A stretch of 64,000 nucleotides of DNA from Pseudophaeomoniella oleicola (Eukaryota; Ascomycota; Eurotiomycetes; Phaeomoniellales; Phaeomoniellaceae), in NCBI GenBank assembly GCA_003868215.1, contig QWDQ01000077.1:1-64000 (forward strand). The letters are read 5' to 3'. How positions within the stretch are numbered: position 1 is the stretch's first letter; each line of letters begins with the position of its first letter. This document shows positions 12,426-22,903 of the stretch, piece after piece. The notes below the pieces were generated by a model, which was not told the DNA's origin, did no database searches, and saw nothing but the letters and a program-made list of their open reading frames with translations. The translations under genes were made by a program, and so were the position numbers.

Positions 12426-13964
12426 CAACTTTCTCCTCCTTCTCTTCACATTTCATTTCGTGGCTGGAGGTTCAGTTCTGTCAAGCATGTGGTTTGGTTG
12501 GTGGTGGTGGCCAGCCTAGGTATTTGACCATGCAATCATGTTGAGGTATGTATCTAATAGTTAAGTTCAAAACGTATCATTCCTATCATACCGAAGGGAT
12601 TAGATGAGCGTGGATTGGAGGACATATCACTTCCCTCTATATTTATTCAGGAAGGAGGGAACTTTTCGGAATGTTTTTTTCTGCGCTCATGCATGCAGCC
12701 ATCCATCATCTACACTAACTAGCCCATGCGATGCGATGCGTCGTCCATGCGACCAACCACCCACCACAGTCAGCCTTTGAGAAAAGAAGAAGAAGAAGAG
12801 CATCATGTTTTTCTCTTTGATTTGCTCTACGTATGTGTATATACACATTATCAGTGATTTCCCGTGGCGAGATGCTCACTCACCATCATGTTGATGAGCG
12901 CGAAAGCATTTGAGACGAAATCGCTTTGGAGTCTCTCTGCTTGAGGTGAGGTGGATGGTGGGTTTATCTGTTAACGTTATCATCTTACTGCGTCAGTTAC
13001 TGTAATAATTGACTTAGTAGTGGCATGGCATCGGATGAATTAGGGAGGGTGTGCAGGAAATGTGACAAGCGATTCCTTTCCCTCCCCGGCCGTTATCTAT
13101 CTCGAGTTAAAGTTATCCACGGTGGCTGAAAGGCTAAGGTTAGGTACTATGTAGTAGCTACAGCATGCGTCAGTCCTTACCTTACAGTTAAGCGAGCGCA
13201 TCATAACTAATGCGCTCGCCCCGGGGACTAAATAACATCCTTTCCACCCGTGAACCGGTTCCGCTTAGTTGACCGACCTTACAATGTAGGTATTAGTGAT
13301 TAGGGAAGGGAAAATAGGATGTTCGGGGAAAGATCGGATTCAGAGAGGTATGTAGGTATGTTTGCTGTTCAACTACCTAGGTAACGGTAATTGGGAGGTT
13401 GGCCAGTCTTCTTCAACGAGCAATGGGAATGGACAGGATGAATAATTAGTACTGATGGAATGAAAGCAACATCGTTAATCCTACTGTAAGCACAGGTAAT
13501 ACTGGTAACAGTTATAGAGGGAAGAGTCTATAAGTAAACAAGAAAGAGTTGATAGGCATGGACGTCCCGGCAAAGACTACCCTAAAGCTGCTTATATGCA
13601 CCACCTAACAGTAGCTCACTTAGGGCCAACAACCACCTCCCCACTTCCCGCCTACTAAAGCCCCTAGACTTCCTCTTGCCGCGTCAATTCACTTCTTAGT
13701 CTCTTTCGTTATCGCTGGTTTTAGCTTAATTAACAGTTTTAGTGGACGGGGACGATTCCATTCCTTCGTTCTTGGATTATGCGCGCGGCGCGGGGTTGAT
13801 CTGATACTGATACTGATACCTCTACTGATACCGATTGCGATTGCTTTCTCTTTGCTGCCTCTCCTCTCATCTGCTTTGCTCTGCTCTGCTTTGGTTCGCT
13901 TTACTTTGGTTTGCTCTCTCTTCACTCATCGACGCTTCTCTATCGTTCTTCCCCTCCCCTCCCC

Positions 13965-14045
13965 TCCCCCTCCCTCTCCCCCCTCTCCATCCCCCCCTCC
14001 TCATCCTCATCCTCATCCTCGTCCTCGTCCTCGTCCTCTCTGTTT
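13965..14045 (+). repeat. CT-rich tract with tandem CTCATC/CTCGTC units
   Basis: Nearly pure pyrimidine stretch on the plus strand, containing three to four CTCATC units followed by three CTCGTC units. It lies about 600 bp before the phosphatase start codon, a position common for fungal core-promoter or leader CT blocks. Confidence 0.7.
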
Positions 14046-14634
14046 CCCTCCCACCTTCATCATGAATGAACCTTTTTCCTGCATCACACCAATAATTCAA
14101 AAAAATAAATGTACTCAAGGGTTTCATCTTTGTTCCTTTATTTCTTCGCATCTCTTCTCTCTCCCATCCATTCATGTTCTCATCCTCCATTGAGTGATAT
14201 TTTCTAACATCTCATCATCGTCGTTGGAAATATAACGCATCTCTAATCTAATCTCGCCGTATCACATCTCCACTCATCCTTCCGTTTCTCATCATATCAC
14301 GTCGATCGACTGCGCCGATTATATTCTTCGATTCCTCTCTTGTACCTATATCGACCCATTTCGCAATTGGATACCTACTCTTAATCGTCGTTTCATACAA
14401 ATTATCTCACATCTCCAACGTCCATTGTTTTCCTCGAAACATATAATTCTTTTCCCCCGAACCATTTTGCCACGGGGGCATTGTACAACAGCTCGAGAGA
14501 AATCGATTCCATCCTGAGAGATCAGGTATCTGCGTCATCATCAAATTGCTTCCATTCGTATTGACCGTCGCATATCGCGGGATGTGAGTCGCAAACACCC
14601 TCGGCTCCCAGGTACTTCAACGTAACCTGCAGCG

Positions 14635-16918
14635 ATGGCGACAGTGGTAGTACAACAACCCCACACCCTCAGACACTCTTCAACACCTCCGCCCCATTCA
14701 CCGTCTTTGAGTCTCAATGCCGCTCGAACACCTTCATCACCGGTACCCAACAAACATCTCCCATACTGCCCTCCAGGCCCGACCCCGCAGATCAATCGCC
14801 CCGCGACTCCTCCCAAATCACCCCCGCAGACATACAAGCCCGAACCGACCCCTGCTCTCTATCCTCCCTCAGCTTTCCCTAAACTTTCCAACAGCCTACC
14901 CATCTATGCCGTTGATGCGCCGACGTTGGCCAAGGCGATCGATGAGGTGAACACGCAACCGTTGCCAGACCCACAAGAAGTCTTTCCATGGTTACACGGT
15001 TTGCACACCGATAATCATGTTCAGTTGGCTTTCTTTACGGCGAGAAAGAGATCTCTGCGACGCACGCCGAGATGTTTGCGGGGAATCACGATCATAAAAG
15101 CCGGGGGTGACCTGTCGCACTCAAAGCTCAAGGGTGCGGTGAGTCCAGAGGAGATTCTCAAGGTCAACGACAACGCAAAGTACGCAGGATTTTTGGACTG
15201 TGATCCAAGAGAGGGATTCTCGGTTCGCAATTTCCAAATCCAATCAGCAAAATTCGCCAGGATTTCCGACATTGTCATCTACGGTGACCAGGATACTCCG
15301 GCCACAGCCATCCGTTCTCTGGCTGAAGCAGTGGCGAAGATCCAACTGAAGTGGAAGAAAGAAGTCGAAGCGAACGGCGAGGCAGCCCAGACGTTCAACA
15401 CCTTCGTACTTTCAGTACCGTTTCATGATGTAGAGAAGCAACATCCAGACCTGATAGCGGTCACTTCGGATGGCGTTCTGTCTGATAGCAGTTTGGACTT
15501 TTGCCATGCTGAGCGAGCAGAAATGTGTGCCATGTCGAAAGCGTCTGCGATTAGCGGAACGGTTTTCCAGGGACCGACCCCGGATTTCAGTCTACCCATC
15601 GGATCTAGTCCGGACAACGATTTTGGTATCTTCATCGAAACAAGCGACCATGCGCAGCTTCCAGACAAAGCCTACCTCGACGAGAAAGCCAAGGAGCTTG
15701 AGTCTGGTCCAGTTCACATTCAGTTCCCTTCTTCCGGGAGCATCATGCCACCATCGTGGTCCCAGGCAGAAGTCGATGGCCTTCTCCGGATGTGTCAGTG
15801 GATCTACCAAGTTAGCCACGATACCCGTCCGCGAAGCTCTTCGTCTGATCGGGACGGCGATATTGCGATGACTGACATACCGGCCAAACACCGGAAGGTT
15901 CTCATCCATTGCGCCGATGGTTACACGGAAACCTCTATGCTCGTTGTCGCGTACTACATGTACGCTGAAGGTGTGCCCGTCCATGACGCCTGGATTCAGT
16001 TGCATGTCGAACGTGGTCGGAACTTTTTCGCATACCCTTCGGACGTCGCTCTGTTGACATCTATTCAATCCCGCGTTTTGACAGAAAGCCCGAAATTACA
16101 ACGCACGTCCCGTCGGGTCGTCGGCCGTCGGCCGGTAACGTCACAGATTGATGATCCTGCATGGCTTTCGAAGATGGACGGCTCGCTTCCTTCCCGAATC
16201 ATGCCCTATATGTATTTGGGCAATCTGACCCATGCAAATAATCCAGATCTATTGAAGAGACTTGGTATTAAGAGAATCTTGAGCATTGGAGAGACGGTGA
16301 GCTGGACTCGCGAGGAGAGCGAGGGGTGGAAGAGGGAGGATCTACTGTATATTGATCGCGTCCAAGATAATGGAATCGATCCCTTGACGCAGGAGTTTGA
16401 ACGGTGTTTGGAGTTCATTGGTAAGTGATCTCATCTCCTCCCGCACAATGCACAAGTGAGTTAACGATCTCTCCTTGTGCAGAAAGAGGCAAAAAGGATA
16501 ATTCGGCCACGCTCGTCCACTGCCGAGTTGGCGTTTCACGGTCGGCAACCATTTGTATAGCGGAAGTAATGTCGTCACTTGGACTCTCCTTCCCTCGTGC
16601 ATAGTAAGTCACTCCTGGCAGTATCTTCCCGTGCACTCGACTAACTGAACCCTCAGCTGCTATGTGCGGGCCCGTCGATTGAACGTGATCATTCAACCTC
16701 ATCTCCGGTTCGTCTACGAACTTATGAAATGGGATGAATATCTACAACTCCAGCGAGCAAAACAGCGGTCTCGGAAGCGGTCTCAGAGTGCCGCCGAGAT
16801 CAAAGAGAGCGAAACTCAAGGCGAACCCAGAAAGTACTTTGGTATCAAAAGGGAGATGGATTGGCCGAGTATTTGCCGCGAGATCGCCGGGTTGAATAAA
16901 CCCTATTCTCGGCAATAA
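14635..16918 (+). CDS. PPS1: PPS1-like dual-specificity protein phosphatase
   Basis: Removes phosphate from Tyr and Ser/Thr of target proteins; yeast Pps1 acts in S-phase control. My model has exons 14635-16420, 16483-16603 and 16657-16918, totalling 722 residues. The first ~70 residues are Pro/Ser-rich and look disordered. The catalytic motif HCRVGVSRS sits near the C-terminus (nucleophile about Cys609), split from the rest of the domain by short introns. An earlier phosphatase-like segment carries HCADGYTETS (Cys at about 426). It keeps His-Cys but lacks the Arg of HCx5R, so it is probably a non-catalytic domain, a layout I recall from Pps1 itself. A KR-rich stretch follows the catalytic domain. 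Downstream neighbour is convergent. Confidence 0.92.
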
Positions 16919-17083
16919 CTGTCGCGGTGACAGCCTCGGTGCAGGAGTTCGATGGGTATTGAAGGGATGACTCTACGTCTGGAACGGATTTGATATGATT
17001 TGCTTTGAATGAATTTGATTGAAAGTTTAGGTTATACCATGGTAGCAAGCAAGAAAGCAGGATCTCGTTTTGGGAAGATAACA

Positions 17084-17111
17084 TTTCAGGATTCAGGATT
17101 CAGGACTCAGG
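17084..17111. repeat. Short tandem repeat, unit ATTCAGG
   Basis: Four adjacent near-identical 7 bp units (TTTCAGG, ATTCAGG, ATTCAGG, ACTCAGG). Confidence 0.75.
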
Positions 17112-17295
17112 GATGGGATGGGAAAACACCTACCTAGCTTAATGTTAGTAGGTACCTAGGCAAGCATGGTCTGCTACTACAGGGAATTCAGTCAGAAGGT
17201 TCATCTATACGCTCCCTAATCACCAGATTCTTTAGTAGGGAATGGGATTAATATCAGATTAGATTGAATTGAATTGGTTACCCGGCTTATGCTAT

Positions 17296-17362
17296 CGAGC
17301 CCTACCCTACCCTACCGTATCTACCTACCTACCTAGGTACCTAGGTAGGCAGGTAGGCAGGA
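17296..17362. repeat. CCCTA units and TACCTAGGTA cluster
   Basis: Three CCCTA units are followed by repeated CTACC, then two overlapping CCTAGGTA palindromes and GGCAGGTA units. It resembles other dispersed stretches in this window. The unit is not a CCCTAA telomere repeat. Confidence 0.75.
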
Positions 17363-17655
17363 GGTTATGTAATATGTATTTACTAAACACATTTCAACCA
17401 ACAACATGCACCAACCAACCCAGGAGAAAAAAAAAAAAAAAAAAAAAAGGAAAAAAAAAAAATGGGAGGAATCAATCCGAATTTCTTTTTCCTACAAAAG
17501 AATAGCTCAAAGTAGGTAAGGTACGTAGTACATGACTATCCGCTACATGCTATGACCACTCACTACCCTCCTCTCTCTCTCTCCCCCCCCTCCTCTTTTC
17601 TTTCCCCTTTCATCTCCTCCCTCCCCTTTGCACTCTCATCCTCATCCAACAACAA

Positions 17656-19771
17656 TCACAACACCGCACAAAACAAATCGTCCGCGCTCCCCCTCCTCAT
17701 CTCCCCGTCCGGTTTGCGTCCCTCTATACACCCGGCCCCGCCACCGTCCTGCGAGAACTGCGTGCGGAAGGGTTCCGACGCCTTATTGAGGGAGGCGCGG
17801 TCGGGGGCGGGGGAGCCGGGGAGGGAGAGGAGGGGGATGGAAGTGAGGGGAAGGAAGGGGGGGAGGGGGAGGGGGGAGGAGGTGTAGGGTGTGGGGGGGT
17901 CGGATGGCGGAGGGGAGAGGGGGAAGGGATGGGTTAGAGGGGTGGAGGGGTCGGGAGGAGGAGGGGGTGTAGTATCGGCATTGTCGGTGGTGGGAGGAGA
18001 GTGCATGAATTCTTCGGGGGGTTGGTAGAGGTCTGTGTGGATTGAGGCGAGGGAAATGTCATCGTCGGAGGAGGTTTTCGAGGATGAGGTCAGGAACGAT
18101 GGGTAAAGCATCGTGTAGCTTCGTAGGAGAGTTAGCTCGAGCATGTATTCTAGCCAGGCCGGGTAGATCTCCGAGACGAATTTTTGAGATGTCGAAGACA
18201 GAGATTTGCTTCGACGACGTTCGACCGTGAGGCGATTGGAGAGAAAGGAATGAAATTCAGCCCATTTGTCGCCAAAGTAGAGAGCGGCGTTACTGTTGGG
18301 CGCTTGCCATTGAATGAGTGATGGCACGGAGCTTGATTTTGAGGATGTTGTACCCTCACTGGCCGTAATCGGGATCGCAAGGTCAGTCTTCCCATCGAGT
18401 GTATGGCTAGGCATGTCCAGTGATATACCGAGAAGTTGGATTGCTTCGACGTCGGCATTCTTGGAGTGTTTGTATTTAAGGACGAGGAATTTGAGATAGT
18501 GGAAATACAAAGGGGACAGCTCCGCCTGCGGGCTAAGAACGAGCACATGAGATGTATCAGGATGAGCGGGGTAAAACGATTCGACTGCCCGAATGGAAGC
18601 TTCATCAGGCGTGTCATACACCTTGGACAGTCGATGACGAAGAGTCAATTTGCTTTCAGGAGCTGCTCGACCAGGAGGTTTGGGTGGCCAGTTGAATCTC
18701 TCGAGAAATGGAATAGTTGGCTCATCGATAGCATCTGGGAGTTCAATCGTCAATTTCGGATATCGTCCTCCTGAGTAATCTGCTGCAGCAAGAGACCGAA
18801 GAAGTCGGATGAGTCCTCCAGATGATCCGACTGGAGCATGGACCAGTATTTCAATATCGACTTTGTTCCAAGCTGGAATCGTTAGAGATGGTTCTTGTCA
18901 CATTAACAATACACTCACCTTCCAAAGACACGGCATCAAGCCGAGTAATCCAGTCCATTGTCTTCAAAGAGTTTCGCGGTAGTTCAACCAATGCCGCTTG
19001 GGTCTCTGCCGTCTTCAATCTCATCGCTCCCAAGAACCAGCCCCTTTCGGTATAATCCGAATCCACGATGACGGCTTTTGGACGCATGAAGTTGTGTAAG
19101 TGGCCCAGAGCTGCCTTGGCTGCGACCTCCATTCTTCCATCTGTCGACCATCTCCCATAGTCAGGTCTACCATCATGCCAAAACATTGGGCAATCCTCTT
19201 CATCAATGCCGTTGACTTCTTGCAACGCCGAGATCGAGATTTCCTCTCTCCCAACAACCAAGAAGTGTACATTGTTGATCTTCCGGGACGCCATCTCGCA
19301 AGCCAGGGGTGCCAGATTGGAGACGCTTTTCAGATTCGACGCCGCAAATACAACCGGCGATATACCGTTGTAGCTAGCACCTTTGCTCAAGCTCGGTGCC
19401 AATGAGAGAAACCTTATAGGTCCATCGTAATTCTGTGTTTTGTCGCCCTCTTCCACTTCAATTTGTCCTTCCTCCGGTGGTGGTCCTTTTGGGGATGCAC
19501 CTGGAGGTATGCCCCCGTCTCGAAGGGGTCTGCCTGCTGAAAACCTTGGGTCACCTCGACTACCCATGGTAGGGACGTCGGTTGGCATGTTCTTGAAAAA
19601 CATATAAAGCAGACATAATCCAACGATGGCGAGCAAAAAGCGTTTCCTCCTCGGTCCTCGCCATGAACGGGTTACTGTGTCTGCCACACCCCCCTTGTCC
19701 TTAGGTCTGTAGTCGTCATTTTTCTTGCCAATCTCTTCATCGCTCCCGATATTCCTGTGTGCGCGATGCAT
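17656..19771 (-). CDS. Type II membrane protein, putative glycosyltransferase-2 family
   Basis: My model has exons 19771-18919 and 18872-17656, with a 46 bp intron, closing to 689 residues. The N-terminus is basic, followed by one membrane anchor (core FLLAIVGLCLLYMFF, about residues 45-60) and a Pro/Gly-rich stem, as in Golgi type II enzymes. The lumenal part includes WNKVDIEILVHAPVGSSGGL and the stretch LTIELPDAIDEPTIPFL. I recall these from fungal proteins annotated as glycosyltransferase 2. No single catalytic DxD can be assigned with confidence. A long Pro/Ser-rich insert (about 540-620) precedes a short conserved tail with SADDLFC. Sugar donor and acceptor are unknown. Divergent from the next gene. 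Confidence 0.8.
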
Positions 19772-20410
19772 TGTACCCTTCCCTATAAGTGGATATTCTC
19801 AGGGACTGTTCTGTAACTCGACAACATTGCGTATGGGAGCTTAGATCCTGATCTTTGCTCTTCGAATCGGGGGATCGCAATGCGCAGCAGCTCAATTGGA
19901 GAAATAAACTGTCATTGAAATCTGTTATGAATTTCAAGAATACCTCTGAGCTCGATAAAGGTCTTCGAACAATAGATCACCAGAGGAAAAGAATAATATT
20001 GTGTTGAGTTCGAGCTAGAGACAGCATCAAACTTGTGAAATAAATAGTATGTTGATGACAGCTATCTCCTCTTCTGCTATTCCAATCCATCACTTTAGGG
20101 GACCTTCTGGGGCTCTCAGATAAACTTTAGGCTTGGAGATCCTTGTCGGTCCCCACTACAGTCACGTATTAACGTAATTAGTACCGCGAACTTCCCGAAG
20201 CTCGTCTCGCCGTCATCTCCGCAACGAGAAGTTTTATAGGCATTGGAAACACGCCTGTCAAAGAAACTTCTATTTGAGGCGCATCTCTAATCCCCATCCT
20301 CTGGCGTAAGGAAAGAGCATTCATAGCCCATCGCTGCATCTCCAATTGGATTTTTTATGCGCTGGCGGCAAAAGGCAACATGAGAACACCATAGCGCGGG
20401 ATGCCGAACA
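19772..20410. promoter_or_regulatory. Divergent promoter region
   Basis: About 640 bp between two divergent start codons, without a supported gene. No clear factor site was recognised. Confidence 0.4.
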
Positions 20411-22585
20411 ATGCTAGCCATGTTGAACAGAGTTGGCTCCAGCCGACCAGCAAAGAGGCTGTCTCTCGAACAATGCGTCTCACGTTCTATAAGCTCTCGA
20501 CACCCCGTCGACTTTCGAACAGCGTCTACCTATGACTTTCAGAGTACGTGTGCCGCATCGAACGGACAGCGAAAGACGTTTCGCAGCGGACGAACAGATC
20601 TCGAAGCAGTACAGGGGAATTGCAAAGACACTGAGAGATATCTATTTTCGCGATTGCTACGGACAAAATGGTGCGGCATCCGCCCCGGGATCCAAGGACG
20701 AGGGAGTAGACCATTGCTACAGAATCGGAGCTTCTCCGCCCAGCCCAGAAACGATGCGCTGAAAGGCGAGAATGAACTTGCGGAGCCGAAGGGCAGCCAA
20801 AATGCACAGCGGGGTGGCGCGAGAGACTTGTTTGAAGATTTCATTGAAGAAGAGGGGATACCTGAGGACGAGCCTTTGGGGCCAGTCTTGAAAGGTAGGG
20901 GTTTACATAGAGCATGGCGAATACAAGACCTGCTCACCAAGCGAATGGCTGTCGAGTTGCTCATGAGCTACGCTGTGAAGCACAAACCGACCGATACCGG
21001 GTCAAACGTTGTCGATGGTCTGGTGCAGGATCTCCGTCATATCGATCAACTGCTCAGAAACATGAAATGGACGAGACGTCTGGATAGTTTCGGCATTGAC
21101 CACGAGCTGGAAGAAGCTGCTGATTCCGAGGAGGTTCGCAAGCTCAGAGAAGAGGTGGATATCAGGTTAATCAAATTGTCCAAAGCATATATGCAGAATG
21201 CCAATATCGGCAACTATATAGAAAGCACGGTTCAGGTCATCTTGAGCTCGCCACACCCACCTTCACAAACATCACTAGCGATGATGCTTGACACCTTTGT
21301 GTTCACTTATAAGGCCGACTATGCGGACATTGTCCACGGCATGATCAGGAAAAGTCGACTTCCGTGGTCAAATCAGACGATATACGCTATCTTATCCTAC
21401 TACAAGTCTATACAGGACGGCCCCAACTTTCTCCGATTCGTATCTTTCCTGTGCGGACCAACGGCAGGAGAGAATGGAATGAAACCATGGCGCTGGATCA
21501 AACCCCAAGGTCAAGTCCCAGTGCCGGCACCCTTGGATTTTGATACTCCGGGTATATTGACACGGTTAATATCCACGTCTCTCGGGACCGGTCAGGCAGA
21601 ATATGCGAGATCGTACCTGTCAGTTCTCCTTGCAAGAGGTTATGGTCTCTCTGCACAGCTCATCTGGGGGTTCATGGTGGACTACAACAACAAGAGAGAC
21701 TGGGAGAGTGCCCACAAACTGCTCGAACAAATATGCACGGGTGAGTTACCTATCACCCCCGAAGCCACGACGCCGAAAGGCTTGCAACGTATTTTCATGG
21801 GAGCTCTCCAAGTCATGGGGGTCTGTAGAGAACATGCGTTACAACAAGCCTTTTTGAAATTGGCCGTGAAACACGACATACCGCCATTTGAACCGAATCC
21901 TTACACCAACATCAAATTCCACTGGGCAAAACTACTGGCAAGTTGGGATTCACTCTACCGGTCTCAGAGTGGTCAGCCACGGCAACAGGATCCCAAAGGA
22001 CTCTTCAAGGAGATTGCAACCTTACTTGGCATCCAGGGTGATCAGCCTGGCTTTGTATATCACAACCTGCGGGCGGATGGCGATCTTACACCCGCCTTCC
22101 GAAGTATATGGGATACAATCAAGGAGAACATCGGCCTACAACCGGCTACTGTACCTCTGACCCAACGACCGTACCCCGGAGGCAGCAAGGAACCATCGCG
22201 GAAGTTCTACGACCAAAGTTCACCCGTCGAGGAGCCGGTGTCAAAGATAACTTCTCACCCTCATGCGGGAGCCAGAAACGACGAAAACCTGTCCACAACC
22301 CACCTCGACCCCTCAAATACTTCATCAGAAGACAATCACACAACTCATAAGGCATCACCAACGCATACGATTGACCAAACCTCATCTTCCCATCCCACCT
22401 CATCCACCTCCCCAGAACCCATTCCCACCAAAAACCCCGCCACCCATGACGAAGCCAACCACCGAAAGGAAGCATCACCATCCTGGCCTCCAAAAGACGA
22501 AACAGCATCCATCAAGATCCGGAAAGTCTGGTGGCCCAAAGAAGGCGACGACGCTGCTGCAAAGCTATCCACCTCCTCGGATTAG
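20411..22585 (+). CDS. Probable mitochondrial protein, PPR-like helical region, function unknown
   Basis: Single uninterrupted frame of 724 residues; a second ATG lies three codons in. The N-terminus is Arg/Ser-rich with few acidic residues over some 45 residues, like a mitochondrial presequence. The middle (about 250-480) is mostly helical. Stretches such as TIYAILSYYKSIQDG and LISTSLGTGQAEYARSYL suggest weak tandem helix pairs of pentatricopeptide type. The last 120 residues are Pro/Ser/Thr/His-rich and look disordered, ending in KVWWPKEGDD. I do not recognise the family. A role in mitochondrial RNA handling or complex assembly is a guess from the architecture. Confidence 0.7.
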   Translation: MLAMLNRVGSSRPAKRLSLEQCVSRSISSRHPVDFRTASTYDFQSTCAASNGQRKTFRSGRTDLEAVQGNCKDTERYLFSRLLRTKWCGIRPGIQGRGSRPLLQNRSFSAQPRNDALKGENELAEPKGSQNAQRGGARDLFEDFIEEEGIPEDEPLGPVLKGRGLHRAWRIQDLLTKRMAVELLMSYAVKHKPTDTGSNVVDGLVQDLRHIDQLLRNMKWTRRLDSFGIDHELEEAADSEEVRKLREEVDIRLIKLSKAYMQNANIGNYIESTVQVILSSPHPPSQTSLAMMLDTFVFTYKADYADIVHGMIRKSRLPWSNQTIYAILSYYKSIQDGPNFLRFVSFLCGPTAGENGMKPWRWIKPQGQVPVPAPLDFDTPGILTRLISTSLGTGQAEYARSYLSVLLARGYGLSAQLIWGFMVDYNNKRDWESAHKLLEQICTGELPITPEATTPKGLQRIFMGALQVMGVCREHALQQAFLKLAVKHDIPPFEPNPYTNIKFHWAKLLASWDSLYRSQSGQPRQQDPKGLFKEIATLLGIQGDQPGFVYHNLRADGDLTPAFRSIWDTIKENIGLQPATVPLTQRPYPGGSKEPSRKFYDQSSPVEEPVSKITSHPHAGARNDENLSTTHLDPSNTSSEDNHTTHKASPTHTIDQTSSSHPTSSTSPEPIPTKNPATHDEANHRKEASPSWPPKDETASIKIRKVWWPKEGDDAAAKLSTSSD

Positions 22586-22903
22586 AAAAGAAGACTGTCG
22601 TCGTCACATTTTTCTGGCGCATCGAGTCTTCAGGGCAGACTTCGAGACAAGCTAAGCATCAGGTGGTTGGTTTTATATGCGTGTGTCTACTATTTTTCTT
22701 GTATGATATAAATGCGCCATGTATCTATCATAAACATATTCATTGTATAAAGAGAAAAATAAGGATGAATTGACCATATATGAATAGATGGATACCTTGG
22801 GTTTGGGTTGGGATGGATGTATATACGATGCGTGTAGGTACATCCGTCACACATTTATCTAAATATGTACCTATTACTATTCCAATAACTGGTAAACATG
22901 TCT
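22586..22903. other. Convergent spacer
   Basis: Between two 3' ends; AT-rich with polyadenylation-like sequence (AATAAGG, ATATAAA). No gene seen. Confidence 0.5.

Larger units (their letters stand above)
11942..14634. other. 2.7 kb spacer and likely long leader of the phosphatase gene
   Basis: No supported gene. The left half has several TACCTAGGTA-type motifs (12366-12425, 12515, 13374). The right half is strongly pyrimidine-rich on the plus strand (about 13840-14060), including CTCATC/CTCGTC tandem units near 14000-14038. Fungal genes with long 5' untranslated leaders often have such CT tracts, so part of this may be transcribed with the downstream gene. That is inference. Confidence 0.5.
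16919..17655. other. Convergent spacer with simple repeats
   Basis: Lies between two 3' ends. It holds ATTCAGG tandem units (17084-17111), a CCTA/TACCTAGGTA cluster (about 17296-17362), long A runs (17427-17462) and a C/T-rich stretch (17560-17640). No gene is supported. Confidence 0.65.
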
